NCBI RefSeq assembly: GCF_016901015.1 | Contig: NZ_JAFEUP010000001.1 | Location: 806,001-870,000, forward strand | DNA: 64,000 nt | Direction: 5' to 3' | Source: Zestomonas insulae | GTDB taxonomy: Bacteria > Pseudomonadota > Gammaproteobacteria > Pseudomonadales > Pseudomonadaceae | Part shown: piece after piece, positions 1 to 9,591 of the stretch | How positions within the stretch are numbered: position 1 is the first letter of the stretch | How the letters are laid out: every line of letters begins with the position of its first letter | Notes under the pieces: model-generated | What the model was told of the DNA's origin: nothing | The model's input: the letters and a program-made list of their open reading frames with translations, nothing else | Database searches by the model: none | Translations under genes and position numbers: made by a program

Positions 1-458
1 AACTGAGGTTTGACATCGACCACCGCGCCGCGCTCGAGCACCAGATCAAAACCGCCGCTCTTGATGACTTCCTCGACGGCCTTGTCCAGGTTCGGCTTGA
101 GCTTCTTCAGCATGTCACGGTCAGCCACGGCTTTGGCTTCGTTCAGCTCCTTGGACTGGAACTGAAAGTCGCGGGCCTTTTGCTTGAATTCGAGCTCAAG
201 GCGCTCGCGTTCTGCCTGGGCCATCTTGTCGCCGCCCTTCACCAGACGATCCTGGATGCTCTTGGCGTCGCTTTCCAGGGTCTTCAGCTTGCTCAACTGC
301 GGGCCGAACTTCTTCTCGGCATCCACGGCGTAACGTTTGGCGGCGTCCGACTCGAGCAGCGCCATTTGATAATTGAGCACGGCAATCTTCATATCCGCGA
401 AAGCGGGCGACGCCACGCAGACCGCTGCCAGCAAAATCAGTTGAGTCAACTTACGCAC
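1..458 (-). CDS. skp: Periplasmic chaperone Skp/OmpH (3' end cut by window)
   Basis: Skp is a trimeric periplasmic chaperone that carries unfolded outer-membrane proteins to the BAM complex. The reading frame runs from a GTG at 456-458 off the left edge; 152 codons are present and about 15 C-terminal residues are probably missing. It begins MRKLTQLILLAAVCVASPAFA, a typical signal peptide, followed by MKIAVLNYQMALLES and a long charged helical (coiled-coil) region rich in Lys, Glu and Asp, as expected for the tentacle helices. No ATG is available at this position, so the GTG start is an inference supported by the intact signal peptide. It lies 38 bases downstream of bamA in the same direction, the usual bamA-skp order. 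Confidence 0.93.
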   Translation of the reverse strand, partial: MRKLTQLILLAAVCVASPAFADMKIAVLNYQMALLESDAAKRYAVDAEKKFGPQLSKLKTLESDAKSIQDRLVKGGDKMAQAERERLELEFKQKARDFQFQSKELNEAKAVADRDMLKKLKPNLDKAVEEVIKSGGFDLVLERGAVVDVKPQ

Positions 459-496
459 GATGCACTCCTGCAGACACTTATGTCGTTATCAAATAA

Positions 497-2905
497 TCAG
501 AAAGTCTGACCGAGGGAGAACTGGAAGACCTGGGTATCGGCATCTTCCGGTTTCTTGATCGGCATACCCAAGCTGAAGCTCAACGGGCCCAGTGCAGTGA
601 TCCAGGTCAGGCCGACACCCACGGAGCTGGCCAGGTTGTTGAAATCGATATCGCAGGCCGAGTCGTTGACCGGATTCTTTTTCTGGCTGGACGAGCAGCT
701 GGTGTCAAACACGTTGCCGACGTCCCAGAACAACACGGTGCGCAGCTGACGCTGGTCCTTCACGAATGGCAGCGGGAACAGGTACTCCACCCCACCCTGG
801 ATCATCACGTTACCACCGAATGGCAGCGGGTCCTGATCCGGATCGGTAAAGCGCCCATCCGCGCCCACGGTGCCGTCGGTAATGATTGCACCGGTGGAGG
901 TGGTCGCCACGCTCGGGGTACTGCGCGGGCCAAGACTGCTGTCTTCGAAACCACGTACCGAGTTGAAACCACCGGCGTAGTAGTGCTCGTAGAACGGCAG
1001 CTCGGAGGTCGAACCATAGCTGTCGCCATAGCCAAGCTCGGTATGGAAACGCAGCGCCGTTTGCTGAGTCAGCGGCTTGAAGACCTGACCGCGGTAATCG
1101 AGCTTGTAGAACGACAGGTCGCTACCCGGGATGGTCGATTCCAGCACCAGGCTTTGCGAATGCCCGCGGTTCGCCAACACACCCTTGTTCAGGGTGGACT
1201 CCGACCAGCCGACCGACGCTTTGAAGTTCAGGTAGCTGTCGCCTTCCTGATCAATGAAATCCATGATCTCGTCGACGGTGTAGACACCGGTATTGATGTC
1301 GTCCTGCTGCGCAGTCAGGCCGAAGGTCAGGCGCGAGGTCTCGCTGATCGGATAACCGATGCTCATGCCGAAACCGTAGCTGTCCACCGCGTAGCTGGAT
1401 ACGTCGACGTCCAGCTCGTCGTAGTCAGTGGTGCGGAAGAAGGCGTTGTAGCCGAGGCTGACGCCGTCGACGGTCCAGTAGGGGTCCACGAAACCGAAGC
1501 TGTAGCGACTCTGGTACTCACTGCGGGTCAGACCGATGCTGACCTTGTTACCAGTACCGAGGAAGTTGTTCTGGCTGATCGAGCCACCAAGGATCAGACC
1601 GGCGTTCTGCGCAAAGCCGACGCTGGCGGTGATCGAGCCAGACGGCTGCTCTTCCACCGTGTAGTTCACATCCACCTGGTCGTCGGTGCCGGCCACTTGC
1701 GGGGTTTCGACATTGACTTCCTTGAAGTAGCCCAGGCGCTCCAGGCGCGTTTTGGACTGGTCGATCAGGTAGGTCGAGGCCCAGCCACCTTCCATCTGGC
1801 GCATCTCACGACGCAGGACTTCGTCTTCCGTCTTGGTGTTGCCACGGAAATTGATGCGATTGACGTAGGCGCGCTTGCCCGGATCGACGACGAAGGTAAT
1901 GGACACGGTGTGGTCATCGTCGTGCGCTTCCGGCACGCCGTTGACGTTAGCGAAGGTGTAGCCCTCGTTACCCAGGCGACGAGTGATCAACTCGGAGGTG
2001 GTGGTCATGACCTTGCGCGAGAAAACCTGACCCTGCTGGACCAGCAGCAGTTTCTTGACTTCCTCTTCCGGCACCTTCAGGTCACCGGACAGCTTGACGT
2101 CACGCACCGTGTACTTCTGCCCCTCGTCGACGTTGACGGTGATGTACACGTGCTTTTTGTCGGGGGTAATGGATACCTGGGTCGAGGAGATATCCATGTT
2201 GATGTAGCCGCGATCGAGGTAGTAAGAGCGCAGGCGCTCCAAGTCACCGGACAGCTTTTCGCGAGCGTACTTGTCGTCGTTCTTGAAGAACGACAGCCAG
2301 TTGGTGGTCTTCAGCTCGAACAGATCGACCAGATCCTGCTCCGGAAACACCGTATTGCCGACCACGTTGATGTGCTGAATGGCCGCCACGGTGCCTTCGT
2401 TGATGGTGATCTTCAGCGCCACGCGGTTGCGCGGCTGCGGCACTACTTCAGTTTCGATCTGCGCCGAGTAGCGGCCTTGCGCGACGTACTGGCGCTGCAG
2501 CTCGTTGCGTACGCCTTCGAGGGTCGCACGCTGGAAGATTTCGCCTTCAGACAGACCGGACTGATTCAGCCCTTTCATCAGGTCTTCAGTCGTGATCGCC
2601 TTGTTGCCTTCGATCTCGATGCTGGAAATCGACGGGCGCTCGACTACGTTGATCACGAGAACGTTGCCCTCGCGGCCCAGCTGGATGTCCTGAAAGAAAC
2701 CGGTCTTGAACAGCGAGCGTGTCGCCTCGACCAACTCGCGGTCGTCAGCTTGGTCGCCGACATTGAGCGGCAGCGCGCCGAACACGCTGCCCGCGGAAAC
2801 TCGCTGCAGGCCGTTAACGCGGATATCGGAAATGGTGAAGGACTCAGCGTGAACTTCGGCGATCATCAACATGGCAAGCGCCACAGGTAGCAGCAGACGT
2901 TTCAT
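497..2905 (-). CDS. bamA: Outer membrane protein assembly factor BamA
   Basis: BamA is the core of the BAM machine that folds and inserts beta-barrel proteins into the outer membrane. The 802-residue protein has a signal peptide (MKRLLLPVALAMLMIAEVHA), five POTRA domains over roughly residues 22-420 and a C-terminal 16-strand barrel. The barrel carries the conserved VRGF motif of loop 6 (YAGGFNSVRGFED) and ends in aromatic Phe (QFSLGQTF), the usual outer-membrane sorting signal. An in-frame start 21 codons upstream was rejected because it would bury the signal peptide; the chosen ATG at 2903-2905 has AAAGGA ahead of it. It sits between rseP and skp, so envelope biogenesis and sigma-E signalling genes are transcribed together. 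Confidence 0.97.
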   Translation of the reverse strand: MKRLLLPVALAMLMIAEVHAESFTISDIRVNGLQRVSAGSVFGALPLNVGDQADDRELVEATRSLFKTGFFQDIQLGREGNVLVINVVERPSISSIEIEGNKAITTEDLMKGLNQSGLSEGEIFQRATLEGVRNELQRQYVAQGRYSAQIETEVVPQPRNRVALKITINEGTVAAIQHINVVGNTVFPEQDLVDLFELKTTNWLSFFKNDDKYAREKLSGDLERLRSYYLDRGYINMDISSTQVSITPDKKHVYITVNVDEGQKYTVRDVKLSGDLKVPEEEVKKLLLVQQGQVFSRKVMTTTSELITRRLGNEGYTFANVNGVPEAHDDDHTVSITFVVDPGKRAYVNRINFRGNTKTEDEVLRREMRQMEGGWASTYLIDQSKTRLERLGYFKEVNVETPQVAGTDDQVDVNYTVEEQPSGSITASVGFAQNAGLILGGSISQNNFLGTGNKVSIGLTRSEYQSRYSFGFVDPYWTVDGVSLGYNAFFRTTDYDELDVDVSSYAVDSYGFGMSIGYPISETSRLTFGLTAQQDDINTGVYTVDEIMDFIDQEGDSYLNFKASVGWSESTLNKGVLANRGHSQSLVLESTIPGSDLSFYKLDYRGQVFKPLTQQTALRFHTELGYGDSYGSTSELPFYEHYYAGGFNSVRGFEDSSLGPRSTPSVATTSTGAIITDGTVGADGRFTDPDQDPLPFGGNVMIQGGVEYLFPLPFVKDQRQLRTVLFWDVGNVFDTSCSSSQKKNPVNDSACDIDFNNLASSVGVGLTWITALGPLSFSLGMPIKKPEDADTQVFQFSLGQTF

Positions 2906-2933
2906 GAAGTCCTTTCTTATTCCAACTGGCGAT

Positions 2934-2963
2934 AAAAAAATCTGCCGCCTAGGCAGCAGATTT
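2934..2963 (-). terminator. Intrinsic terminator/attenuator between rseP and bamA
   Basis: Read on the minus strand, AAATCTGC pairs with GCAGATTT (stem halves 2956-2963 and 2938-2945) around a CCTAGG-containing loop, followed by a run of seven T residues. It lies just after the rseP stop and before bamA, so some transcripts from the upstream genes probably end here and bamA may have extra promoter input. Confidence 0.7.
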
Positions 2964-2979
2964 GTCATTCGATAAGTCG

Positions 2980-4332
2980 TTACAGACGGCTCAGATCATT
3001 GACCAAGGCAAGCAACATCACCCCGACGACCAAGCTGATACCGATCTGCATCCCCCAACCTTGTACCCGCTCCGACAAGGGCTTACCCCTTGCCCATTCG
3101 ATCAGGTAAAACAGCAGATGCCCCCCGTCTAGAACCGGGATTGGCAAGAGATTCAAAACCCCCAAACTGATGCTCAGATAGGCGAGGAAGTTGAGAAAAT
3201 CCACCACGCCTGACTGGGCTGAAGCGCCCGCCACTTTAGCAATGGTTATCGGCCCGCTCAAGTTTTTTACCGAGAGCTCGCCAAACAGCATTTTCTTCAG
3301 CGAATCAAGGGTCAAGGCACTCATAGCCCAGGTGCGACGGAAGCTTTCACCCACCGACTCCAGCGGTCCGAAGCTGACTTCGCGGAGCATTTCCGCCGGC
3401 CAGTCGACACCCTCAACGCCGGCACCGAGATAACCACTGCGCGCCTTGCCCTCCCCGCGCGCCATCAGCGTCAGACGCACATCCTGCTCCGCGCCATTGC
3501 GGCTGACGCGCAGCGAGATGGCTTCCCCCGGCCGCCTGCGCACGTAGTCGACCAGCTGCTGCCAGTCGCCCAGCACGACGCCATCGACACTCACCAGCCG
3601 ATCACCCATTTGCAGGCCAGCCGCCTGGGCCGGCCCTTTCGGATCAAGCTGAGCAAGCACCGGCGGCAGCTGTGGACGCCACGGACGAATCCCGATCGAG
3701 GCAATCGGATCGGGATCCTCCGCACCGCGCAGCCAATCCTGCAGCCGCAGCTGATAGGTGCTTTCCGTGCTGGCGCCGCTGTCGCGCACGGTCACCGCCA
3801 GTGCGCCGCTTTCGCCCAGACGCCGCACCAGCTGCAGGCTGACCGCAGCCCAACCCGGCGTACGCTCACCATCCACCGCGACAATCTCCTGCCCGGCAAG
3901 CAACCCCGCCTGTGCCGCCAGGCTCTCGGCCTCGACATCACCGATGACCGGGCGCACCTGCTGGCTGCCGAGCATTGCCAAAATCCAGAAGAACAGCAGC
4001 GCGAGCAGGAAGTTGGCAATCGGCCCCGCCGAAACGATGGCAATGCGCTGAAGTACCGACTTGCGATTGAATGCCTGATCGAGCAGTTCAGGCGCGACCT
4101 CACTCTCGCGCTCGTCGAGCATTTTCACGTAGCCACCCAAGGGGATGGCAGCCACCACGAACTCGGTGCCCTGCCGGTCATGCCAGCGAAACAGCGGCGT
4201 ACCGAAGCCCACGGAAAAACGCAAAACTTTGACACCACAGCGGCGTGCGACCCAGAAATGGCCAAACTCGTGGAAGGTCACCAGCACACCCAGCGCGACT
4301 AGTAACCCTAGAACCATGTACAGAGTGCTCAT
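2980..4332 (-). CDS. rseP: Site-2 intramembrane zinc protease RseP
   Basis: RseP cleaves the membrane anti-sigma factor (RseA/MucA) inside the membrane after the DegS/AlgW cut, releasing the envelope-stress sigma factor; in Pseudomonas the orthologue is MucP. The 450-residue protein shows the zinc-binding HEFGH at about residues 21-25 in the first membrane helix, two tandem PDZ domains in the middle (about 120-310) and the C-terminal membrane motif NLLPIPVLDGGH holding the third zinc ligand Asp. The length matches the family. It starts 15 bases downstream of dxr and is followed by a hairpin terminator before bamA. Confidence 0.96.
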   Translation of the reverse strand: MSTLYMVLGLLVALGVLVTFHEFGHFWVARRCGVKVLRFSVGFGTPLFRWHDRQGTEFVVAAIPLGGYVKMLDERESEVAPELLDQAFNRKSVLQRIAIVSAGPIANFLLALLFFWILAMLGSQQVRPVIGDVEAESLAAQAGLLAGQEIVAVDGERTPGWAAVSLQLVRRLGESGALAVTVRDSGASTESTYQLRLQDWLRGAEDPDPIASIGIRPWRPQLPPVLAQLDPKGPAQAAGLQMGDRLVSVDGVVLGDWQQLVDYVRRRPGEAISLRVSRNGAEQDVRLTLMARGEGKARSGYLGAGVEGVDWPAEMLREVSFGPLESVGESFRRTWAMSALTLDSLKKMLFGELSVKNLSGPITIAKVAGASAQSGVVDFLNFLAYLSISLGVLNLLPIPVLDGGHLLFYLIEWARGKPLSERVQGWGMQIGISLVVGVMLLALVNDLSRL

Positions 4333-4347
4333 TACCGCCCTCCTGCC

Positions 4348-5538
4348 TTAGCGATCATGGTGTTTGAGCCAGCCTTCGGCCGCGCAACGCGCCCGGGCAT
4401 CGGCCTGCAGAATGCAATCCAGCGTGGCGGCGTCGGCCACTGTTTCCAGATTCAGCACTTCGTCGATGATACTCGCGATCTCCGGGAACCGGATGCGCCG
4501 CTCGAGAAACGCAGACACCGCCACTTCATTGGCGGCATTGAGCATGGCCGGAGCGGTACCGCCCGCCTCGGCTGCCTGCCGCGCCAGACGCAGGCACGGA
4601 AAGCGCTGTATATCCGGCGGCGTGAAGTCCAGGCGCCCGACCGCAAATAGATCCAGCGGCGCGACCCCAGAATCGATGCGCTCGGGCCAAGCCAGCGCGT
4701 GGGCGATCGGCGTGCGCATGTCCGGATTACCCAGCTGCGCGAGCACCGAGCCGTCGACATAGTCGACCAGCGAATGAATCACGCTCTGCGGGTGAATCAC
4801 CACCTCCACCTGCTCGGGCCGGGCATCGAACAGCCAGCACGCCTCGATAAGTTCGAGCCCCTTGTTCATCATGCTGGCCGAATCGACCGAGATTTTCCGA
4901 CCCATCGACCAGTTGGGATGGGCACAGGCCTGCTCCGGAGACACCGCCGCCAGCGCCGCCAATGGCGTTTCGCGGAACGGGCCGCCCGAAGCGGTCAGAA
5001 GAATACGCCGCACCCCAGTCACCTGCAGGCCACGCGAGTAGTCACTTGGCAGGCACTGAAAGATGGCATTGTGCTCGCTATCGATCGGCAGCAGCACCGC
5101 GCCGCTCTCACGCACCGCCTGCATGAACAGGGCGCCGGACATGACCAGCGCCTCCTTGTTCGCCAGTAGCACTTTCTTCCCTGCCTGCACGGCGGCGAGG
5201 GTGGGCTTGAGTCCGGCCGCACCGACAATTGCCGCCATCACCGCATCCACTTCGGCAGCAGAGGCGACGGCACACAGCCCGGTCTCGCCGGCCAGCACCT
5301 CGGTGGCGAGACCGGCGGCACGCAACTCGTCCTGCAAGCGCTGAGCGGAGCGTTCATCCGGAACCACCGCGTAACGCGGGCAATGACGCAGACACAGCGT
5401 CTTCAACTCAGCCAGACGCGAATAGCCACTCAGGGCATACACCTGATAGCGCTGCGGATGCCGCGCTACCACATCGAGCGTACTGAGACCGATGGAGCCA
5501 GTGGCACCAAGGACCGTGATCAGCTGCGGACTACTCAC
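4348..5538 (-). CDS. dxr: 1-deoxy-D-xylulose 5-phosphate reductoisomerase
   Basis: Dxr (IspC) converts DXP to 2-C-methyl-erythritol 4-phosphate with NADPH, the committed step of the MEP isoprenoid pathway that feeds undecaprenyl phosphate and quinones. The NADPH-binding GATGSIG motif is near the N-terminus, [12 protein letters not shown] lies in the middle, and the substrate/metal segments [11 protein letters not shown] and [17 protein letters not shown] are intact. The start chosen is GTG at 5536-5538, giving [17 protein letters not shown]; it overlaps the cdsA stop as GTGA, so translation is probably coupled. An upstream in-frame start at 5562 would overlap cdsA further and adds a non-conserved extension. 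396 residues, as usual for the family. Confidence 0.95.
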   Translation of the reverse strand: MSSPQLITVLGATGSIGLSTLDVVARHPQRYQVYALSGYSRLAELKTLCLRHCPRYAVVPDERSAQRLQDELRAAGLATEVLAGETGLCAVASAAEVDAVMAAIVGAAGLKPTLAAVQAGKKVLLANKEALVMSGALFMQAVRESGAVLLPIDSEHNAIFQCLPSDYSRGLQVTGVRRILLTASGGPFRETPLAALAAVSPEQACAHPNWSMGRKISVDSASMMNKGLELIEACWLFDARPEQVEVVIHPQSVIHSLVDYVDGSVLAQLGNPDMRTPIAHALAWPERIDSGVAPLDLFAVGRLDFTPPDIQRFPCLRLARQAAEAGGTAPAMLNAANEVAVSAFLERRIRFPEIASIIDEVLNLETVADAATLDCILQADARARCAAEGWLKHHDR

Positions 5539-6362
5539 AATGAACCCCAGCCCGCACTCCACAACAGCACGGTGAAGACCGGGATGGCAGCGGTGAGGCT
5601 GTCAATGCGATCAAGCACCCCGCCATGCCCCGGAAGCAGATTGCTGCTGTCCTTGATGCCCGACTGGCGTTTGAACATGCTTTCGGTCAGATCACCTACC
5701 ACGGAGATCAGCACCACCGCAGCAGCGCCCAGGAGCCCATAGAGGAAATCGCCGAGCACCCAGTCACGGTACAGCCCCACAGCAACCACGATGAACAGGC
5801 TGAGCAGCAGACCACCGATCAATCCCTCCCAACTCTTGCCCGGACTGACTTGCGGGGCGAGCTTGCGACGGCCAAAGGCCTTGCCGGAAAAATAGGCACC
5901 GACATCGGCCGCCCACACCAGCACCATGACCGCCACAATCAGCCAGTTGGCCAGTGGCCACTCCTTGAGCAACACCAGCCCCTGCCAGGCGGGCAGCAGG
6001 ATCAACAAGCCGATCCCCAGCTTGACGACTGCATCGCCCCAGAAGCGACTGGTCGCCGGGTACCCCAGCACCAGGAAGACGGCGAGCAACCACCACAGCA
6101 CCGCGAGCAGCAATACAGCACCGGCGACCCACGGCGCGCTATCGCGCAACGCAAAGAGCACCAGAATCAGACCGGCGACCAGCGCCGCATAACCGACGCG
6201 CCCGACCTGCGCGGATACACCCGCCAGTCGCGCCCACTCCCAGGCACCCAGCGAGACCACACCGGCGATGAACAGAGCGAACGCCGCCCCGTCGAGCCAA
6301 AAGAAGCCACCCAAGGCAATGGGCAGCAGAATGAGAGCGGTAATGATGCGCTGCTTCAGCAT
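5535..6362 (-). CDS. cdsA: Phosphatidate cytidylyltransferase
   Basis: CdsA makes CDP-diacylglycerol from phosphatidic acid and CTP, the branch point for all bacterial phospholipids. The 275-residue protein is almost entirely hydrophobic, with about eight membrane segments, and carries the C-terminal signature around [21 protein letters not shown] leading to [14 protein letters not shown], which holds the catalytic Asp residues. It overlaps uppS by 7 bases at its start and dxr by 4 bases at its end, so it lies inside a translationally coupled uppS-cdsA-dxr block. Confidence 0.96.
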   Translation of the reverse strand: MLKQRIITALILLPIALGGFFWLDGAAFALFIAGVVSLGAWEWARLAGVSAQVGRVGYAALVAGLILVLFALRDSAPWVAGAVLLLAVLWWLLAVFLVLGYPATSRFWGDAVVKLGIGLLILLPAWQGLVLLKEWPLANWLIVAVMVLVWAADVGAYFSGKAFGRRKLAPQVSPGKSWEGLIGGLLLSLFIVVAVGLYRDWVLGDFLYGLLGAAAVVLISVVGDLTESMFKRQSGIKDSSNLLPGHGGVLDRIDSLTAAIPVFTVLLWSAGWGSL

Positions 6363-7117
6363 TGGGCGCGGGCCTCGGCTTCCACCTGTTCACTGGTCTT
6401 GCCGAAGCGGCGTTGCCGGGTCGCGAAGGAGGCCAAGGCTTTCTGCATGGCCTCCTGCTTGAAGTCCGGCCACAGCAGATCGGAGAAATACAATTCGGAA
6501 TACGCCAACTGCCAGAGCAGGAAGTTGCTGATGCGGTGCTCGCCACCGGTGCGAATGCACAGATCGGGCAACGGCAGGCCAGCGGTTACCAGCTGCCCCT
6601 GCAGCGCCTCAGGGGTAATATCGTCCGGGCGCAGACGCCCTTCCTGGACACCTTCCGCCAAGCGACGCGCAGCCTGGGTGATGTCCCACTGGCCACCGTA
6701 ATTGGCGGCGATCTGCAGCGTGAAGCGCGAATGCTCGGCGGTCGCCGCTTCAGCCTTGACCATGGCGGCCTGCAGCTCCGGATGGAAGCGCGATCTATCG
6801 CCAATGATGCGCAAGCGAATGCCGTTGGCGCTCAGCCGCCGCACTTCACGGCGCAGCGCAGTGAGGAACAGCTCCATCAGCGCGCTGACTTCTTCGGCCG
6901 GTCGCTGCCAGTTCTCACTGGAGAAGGCGAACAGGGTCAGTACCTCGACCCCTGCCTCGGCACACACTTCGATGACCGCGCGCACCGCATCCACGCCAGC
7001 CTTGTGCCCGGCGACACCGGGCAGCAGGCGTTTCTTCGCCCAGCGATTGTTGCCATCCATGATGATCGCCACATGGCGCGGCACATTGGCCAGGCGTGCA
7101 GCTTGCAGCTTTTCCAT
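6356..7117 (-). CDS. uppS: Undecaprenyl diphosphate synthase
   Basis: UppS is the cis-prenyltransferase that extends farnesyl diphosphate with eight isopentenyl units to the C55 carrier used for peptidoglycan and O-antigen. The protein has the diagnostic IIMDGNNRWA motif with catalytic Asp, the FAFSSENW segment, and the C-terminal LCIRTGGEHRISNFLLWQLAYSELYF split over the substrate pocket. The ATG at 7115-7117 gives 253 residues; a GTG at 7126 would add three residues and cannot be excluded because the Shine-Dalgarno region is weak for both. It overlaps cdsA by 7 bases. Confidence 0.95.
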   Translation of the reverse strand: MEKLQAARLANVPRHVAIIMDGNNRWAKKRLLPGVAGHKAGVDAVRAVIEVCAEAGVEVLTLFAFSSENWQRPAEEVSALMELFLTALRREVRRLSANGIRLRIIGDRSRFHPELQAAMVKAEAATAEHSRFTLQIAANYGGQWDITQAARRLAEGVQEGRLRPDDITPEALQGQLVTAGLPLPDLCIRTGGEHRISNFLLWQLAYSELYFSDLLWPDFKQEAMQKALASFATRQRRFGKTSEQVEAEARAQC

Positions 7118-7132
7118 TCGCGGCACTGTCCG

Positions 7133-7690
7133 TCAGACAGCCAGAAGATCGGCTTCTTTGGCCTCGAGGGACTTCTCGATGTCAGCCACGAATTTGTCGG
7201 TCAGTTTCTGGACTTCGTCGGCGGCGCGGCGCTCTTCGTCCTCGCTGATTGCCTTGTCCTTGACCAGGTCTTTCAGCTGCGCGAGGGCATCGCGACGAAT
7301 GTTGCGCACTGCGACGCGCGCGCCTTCGGCCTCGGAACGCGCCTGCTTGGTGAAGCCCTTGCGGGTTTCCTCGGTCAGCGCCGGCATCGGCACGCGAATA
7401 GTGGTGCCAGCCGTGGCCGGGTTCAGGCCCAGGTCGGAGGTCATGATCGCCTTCTCGACAGCCTGGATCATGCCGCGATCGAATACGGTCAGCGCCAGCG
7501 TGCGGGAATCCTCGGCGATCACGTTGGCGATCTGACGCAGCGGGGTATCGGTACCGTAGTAGGACACCATCACGCTATCCAGAATGCTCGGGTGCGCGCG
7601 GCCGGTGCGGATCTTCGCGAAGGCATGATTCAGCGATTCCAGGGATTTCTTCATGCGCTCCTGCGCGTCTTGCTTGATCTCGTTGATCAT
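7133..7690 (-). CDS. frr: Ribosome recycling factor
   Basis: RRF acts with EF-G to split the post-termination ribosome into subunits. The 185-residue protein is full length and begins [20 protein letters not shown], followed by the conserved [12 protein letters not shown] segment and the C-terminal three-helix bundle ([15 protein letters not shown]). Its ATG overlaps the pyrH stop as ATGA, so the two are translationally coupled, the usual arrangement tsf-pyrH-frr. Confidence 0.97.
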   Translation of the reverse strand: MINEIKQDAQERMKKSLESLNHAFAKIRTGRAHPSILDSVMVSYYGTDTPLRQIANVIAEDSRTLALTVFDRGMIQAVEKAIMTSDLGLNPATAGTTIRVPMPALTEETRKGFTKQARSEAEGARVAVRNIRRDALAQLKDLVKDKAISEDEERRAADEVQKLTDKFVADIEKSLEAKEADLLAV

Positions 7691-8430
7691 TGTTCGCCCT
7701 CCTCGATCAGTGTTCCTTCAGCGCCACCCACCACAACATTCAGCAGGGCGCCGGGTTTATTCATATTGAAGACCCGCAGCGGCATCGCGTGATCGCGGCA
7801 CAGGCAGATTGCCGTCAAATCCATCACGCCCAGCTTGCGGTCGAGCACTTCGTCATAGGTCAGACGCTCGAATTTCTCCGCATGCGGATCCTTGAACGGA
7901 TCGGCAGTGTATACGCCATCGACCTTGGTGGCTTTCAATACGACATCCGCATCGATCTCGATCGCCCGCAGACAGGCCGCGGAGTCGGTGGTAAAGAACG
8001 GATTGCCGGTGCCGGCGGCGAAAATCACCACTTCACCGGTCTTCAGGTGGCGCATGGCCTTGCGGCGATCGTAGTGATCGGTGACGCCCACCATGGAAAT
8101 AGCCGACATGACGATTGCCGGTATGTTCGAGCGCTCCAGCGCATCGCGCATCGCCAGCGCGTTCATCACGGTGGCCAGCATGCCCATGTGGTCACCGGTG
8201 ACCCGATCCATGCCGGCCGCGCTCAGCGCCGCGCCGCGGAACAGGTTGCCACCGCCGATCACCAGACCGACCTGCACGCCGATGCCGACCAGTTGGCCGA
8301 CTTCCAGAGCCATGCGATCGAGCACCTTGGGATCGATGCCGAATTCTTCCGAGCCCATCAGGGCCTCGCCGCTAAGTTTGAGCAGAATGCGTTTGTAGCG
8401 AGGTTGGCGACCACTCACCTGCTGAGCCAT
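7687..8430 (-). CDS. pyrH: UMP kinase
   Basis: PyrH phosphorylates UMP to UDP, is hexameric and is allosterically controlled by GTP and UTP. The 247-residue protein has the bacterial amino-acid-kinase fold with [11 protein letters not shown], the glycine-rich [31 protein letters not shown] (written in part) and the nucleotide-binding [16 protein letters not shown]. It starts about 175 bases after the tsf stop, and that gap contains a terminator, so pyrH may have its own promoter there. Confidence 0.97.
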   Translation of the reverse strand: MAQQVSGRQPRYKRILLKLSGEALMGSEEFGIDPKVLDRMALEVGQLVGIGVQVGLVIGGGNLFRGAALSAAGMDRVTGDHMGMLATVMNALAMRDALERSNIPAIVMSAISMVGVTDHYDRRKAMRHLKTGEVVIFAAGTGNPFFTTDSAACLRAIEIDADVVLKATKVDGVYTADPFKDPHAEKFERLTYDEVLDRKLGVMDLTAICLCRDHAMPLRVFNMNKPGALLNVVVGGAEGTLIEEGEQ

Positions 8431-8547
8431 GCGTATCTCTCCTGCGGCGCTAGGGAACCGGAGCCACTGCGACTCCAGACTTGTCGAGCGCTAAGACAGC
8501 GCCCGGGAACATTCATTGCATCGCGCAAGCCTTATCGCTGCACGTTG

Positions 8548-8582
8548 AAAAAGAGGCTGCGCGCGTGAGCGGGCAGCCTCTT
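8548..8582 (-). terminator. Intrinsic terminator downstream of tsf
   Basis: On the minus strand AAGAGGCTGC (8573-8582) pairs with GCAGCCTCTT (8551-8560), a perfect 10-base stem with an 12-base GC-rich loop, followed directly by a T run. It sits 24 bases after the tsf stop codon. Confidence 0.85.
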
Positions 8583-8605
8583 CGGGGCGACAGTATAAAA
8601 CCGTC

Positions 8606-9469
8606 TTACTGCTTGGAAGCGGCAACCTGTGCAGCAACCTCGGCAGCGAAATCGACTTCTGCCTTCTCGATGCCTTCGCCCACTTCGTAGCGAATGAAGG
8701 AAACGACTTCGGCGCCGGCTTTCTTGGCCAGATCACCGACCTTGACTTCCGGATCCTTGACGAACGGCTGCTCGACCAGGCTGGCTTCGGCGAGGAACTT
8801 GTTGATACGGCCTTTGACCATGTTCTCGACGATGTTTTCCGGCTTGCCAGCGATCTTTTCGGCGTTCAGCGCCAGGAAGATTTCTTTTTCCTTGGCGATG
8901 GCTTCTTCGGAAACCTGCGACGGGGTGACGAACTGCGGGTTGCTGGCCGCAATGTGCATGGCGATGTCTTTGGCCAGCTCGGCGTCGCCGCCTTTCAGGG
9001 TGACCAGCACACCGATGCGGTGGCCGTGCAGGTACGCACCGACCACGTCACCTTCGGCGCGAGCCAGGCGACGGATGTTGACGTTCTCGCCACACTTGGC
9101 AACCAGCGCTTCGCGGGCGGATTCGCGGGAAGCGATCAGCGGCGCGGCGTCGGTCAGGTTCTGCTCGAAGGCTTCGTTCAGGCTGTCTTTGACGAACGCC
9201 TTGAAGTCGTCCTGCAGGGCCAGGAAGTCGGTCTGCGAGTTGACTTCGATGATCAGGCCACGCTGACCTTCGACGCGAACGGCGATCGAACCTTCAGCAG
9301 CGATGTTGCCGGCTTTCTTAGCAGCCTTGATGGCGCCGGAGGCACGCATGTCGTCAATGGCTTTTTCGATGTCGCCGCCAGCGGCAACCAGTGCTTTCTT
9401 GCACTCCATCATGCCTTGGCCGGTGCGCTCGCGCAGTTCTTTAACCAGGGCTGCAGTAACTTCTGCCAT
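8606..9469 (-). CDS. tsf: Translation elongation factor Ts
   Basis: EF-Ts is the nucleotide-exchange factor that regenerates EF-Tu-GTP. The 287-residue protein starts MAEVTAALVKELRERTGQGM and has the conserved MECKKAL, the N-terminal UBA-like domain, the core sequence IIEVNSQTDFLA (the TDF motif that inserts into EF-Tu) and the C-terminal coiled-coil/KGRINKFLAEASLVEQPFV region. An upstream in-frame start at 9502 was rejected because the conserved N-terminus begins at 9469. It follows rpsB, with a hairpin terminator in the gap. Confidence 0.97.
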   Translation of the reverse strand: MAEVTAALVKELRERTGQGMMECKKALVAAGGDIEKAIDDMRASGAIKAAKKAGNIAAEGSIAVRVEGQRGLIIEVNSQTDFLALQDDFKAFVKDSLNEAFEQNLTDAAPLIASRESAREALVAKCGENVNIRRLARAEGDVVGAYLHGHRIGVLVTLKGGDAELAKDIAMHIAASNPQFVTPSQVSEEAIAKEKEIFLALNAEKIAGKPENIVENMVKGRINKFLAEASLVEQPFVKDPEVKVGDLAKKAGAEVVSFIRYEVGEGIEKAEVDFAAEVAAQVAASKQ

Positions 9470-9537
9470 GTTCTTAATCCTCTTGAATCGGTGGTCAACC
9501 ATTCAACCCGGATACCGGGTACAAATTCCAAAGTGGC

Positions 9538-9560
9538 AAAAAGGGGGCCTAGCCCCCTTC
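9538..9560 (-). terminator. Terminator/attenuator between rpsB and tsf
   Basis: On the minus strand AAGGGGGC (9552-9559) pairs with GCCCCCTT (9541-9548) around a three-base loop, followed by five T residues. It lies about 30 bases after the rpsB stop. Partial termination here would lower EF-Ts relative to S2 output. Confidence 0.85.
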
Positions 9561-9591
9561 TTGCGCAACGGGTGACGTTGGTCGCCCGCTA

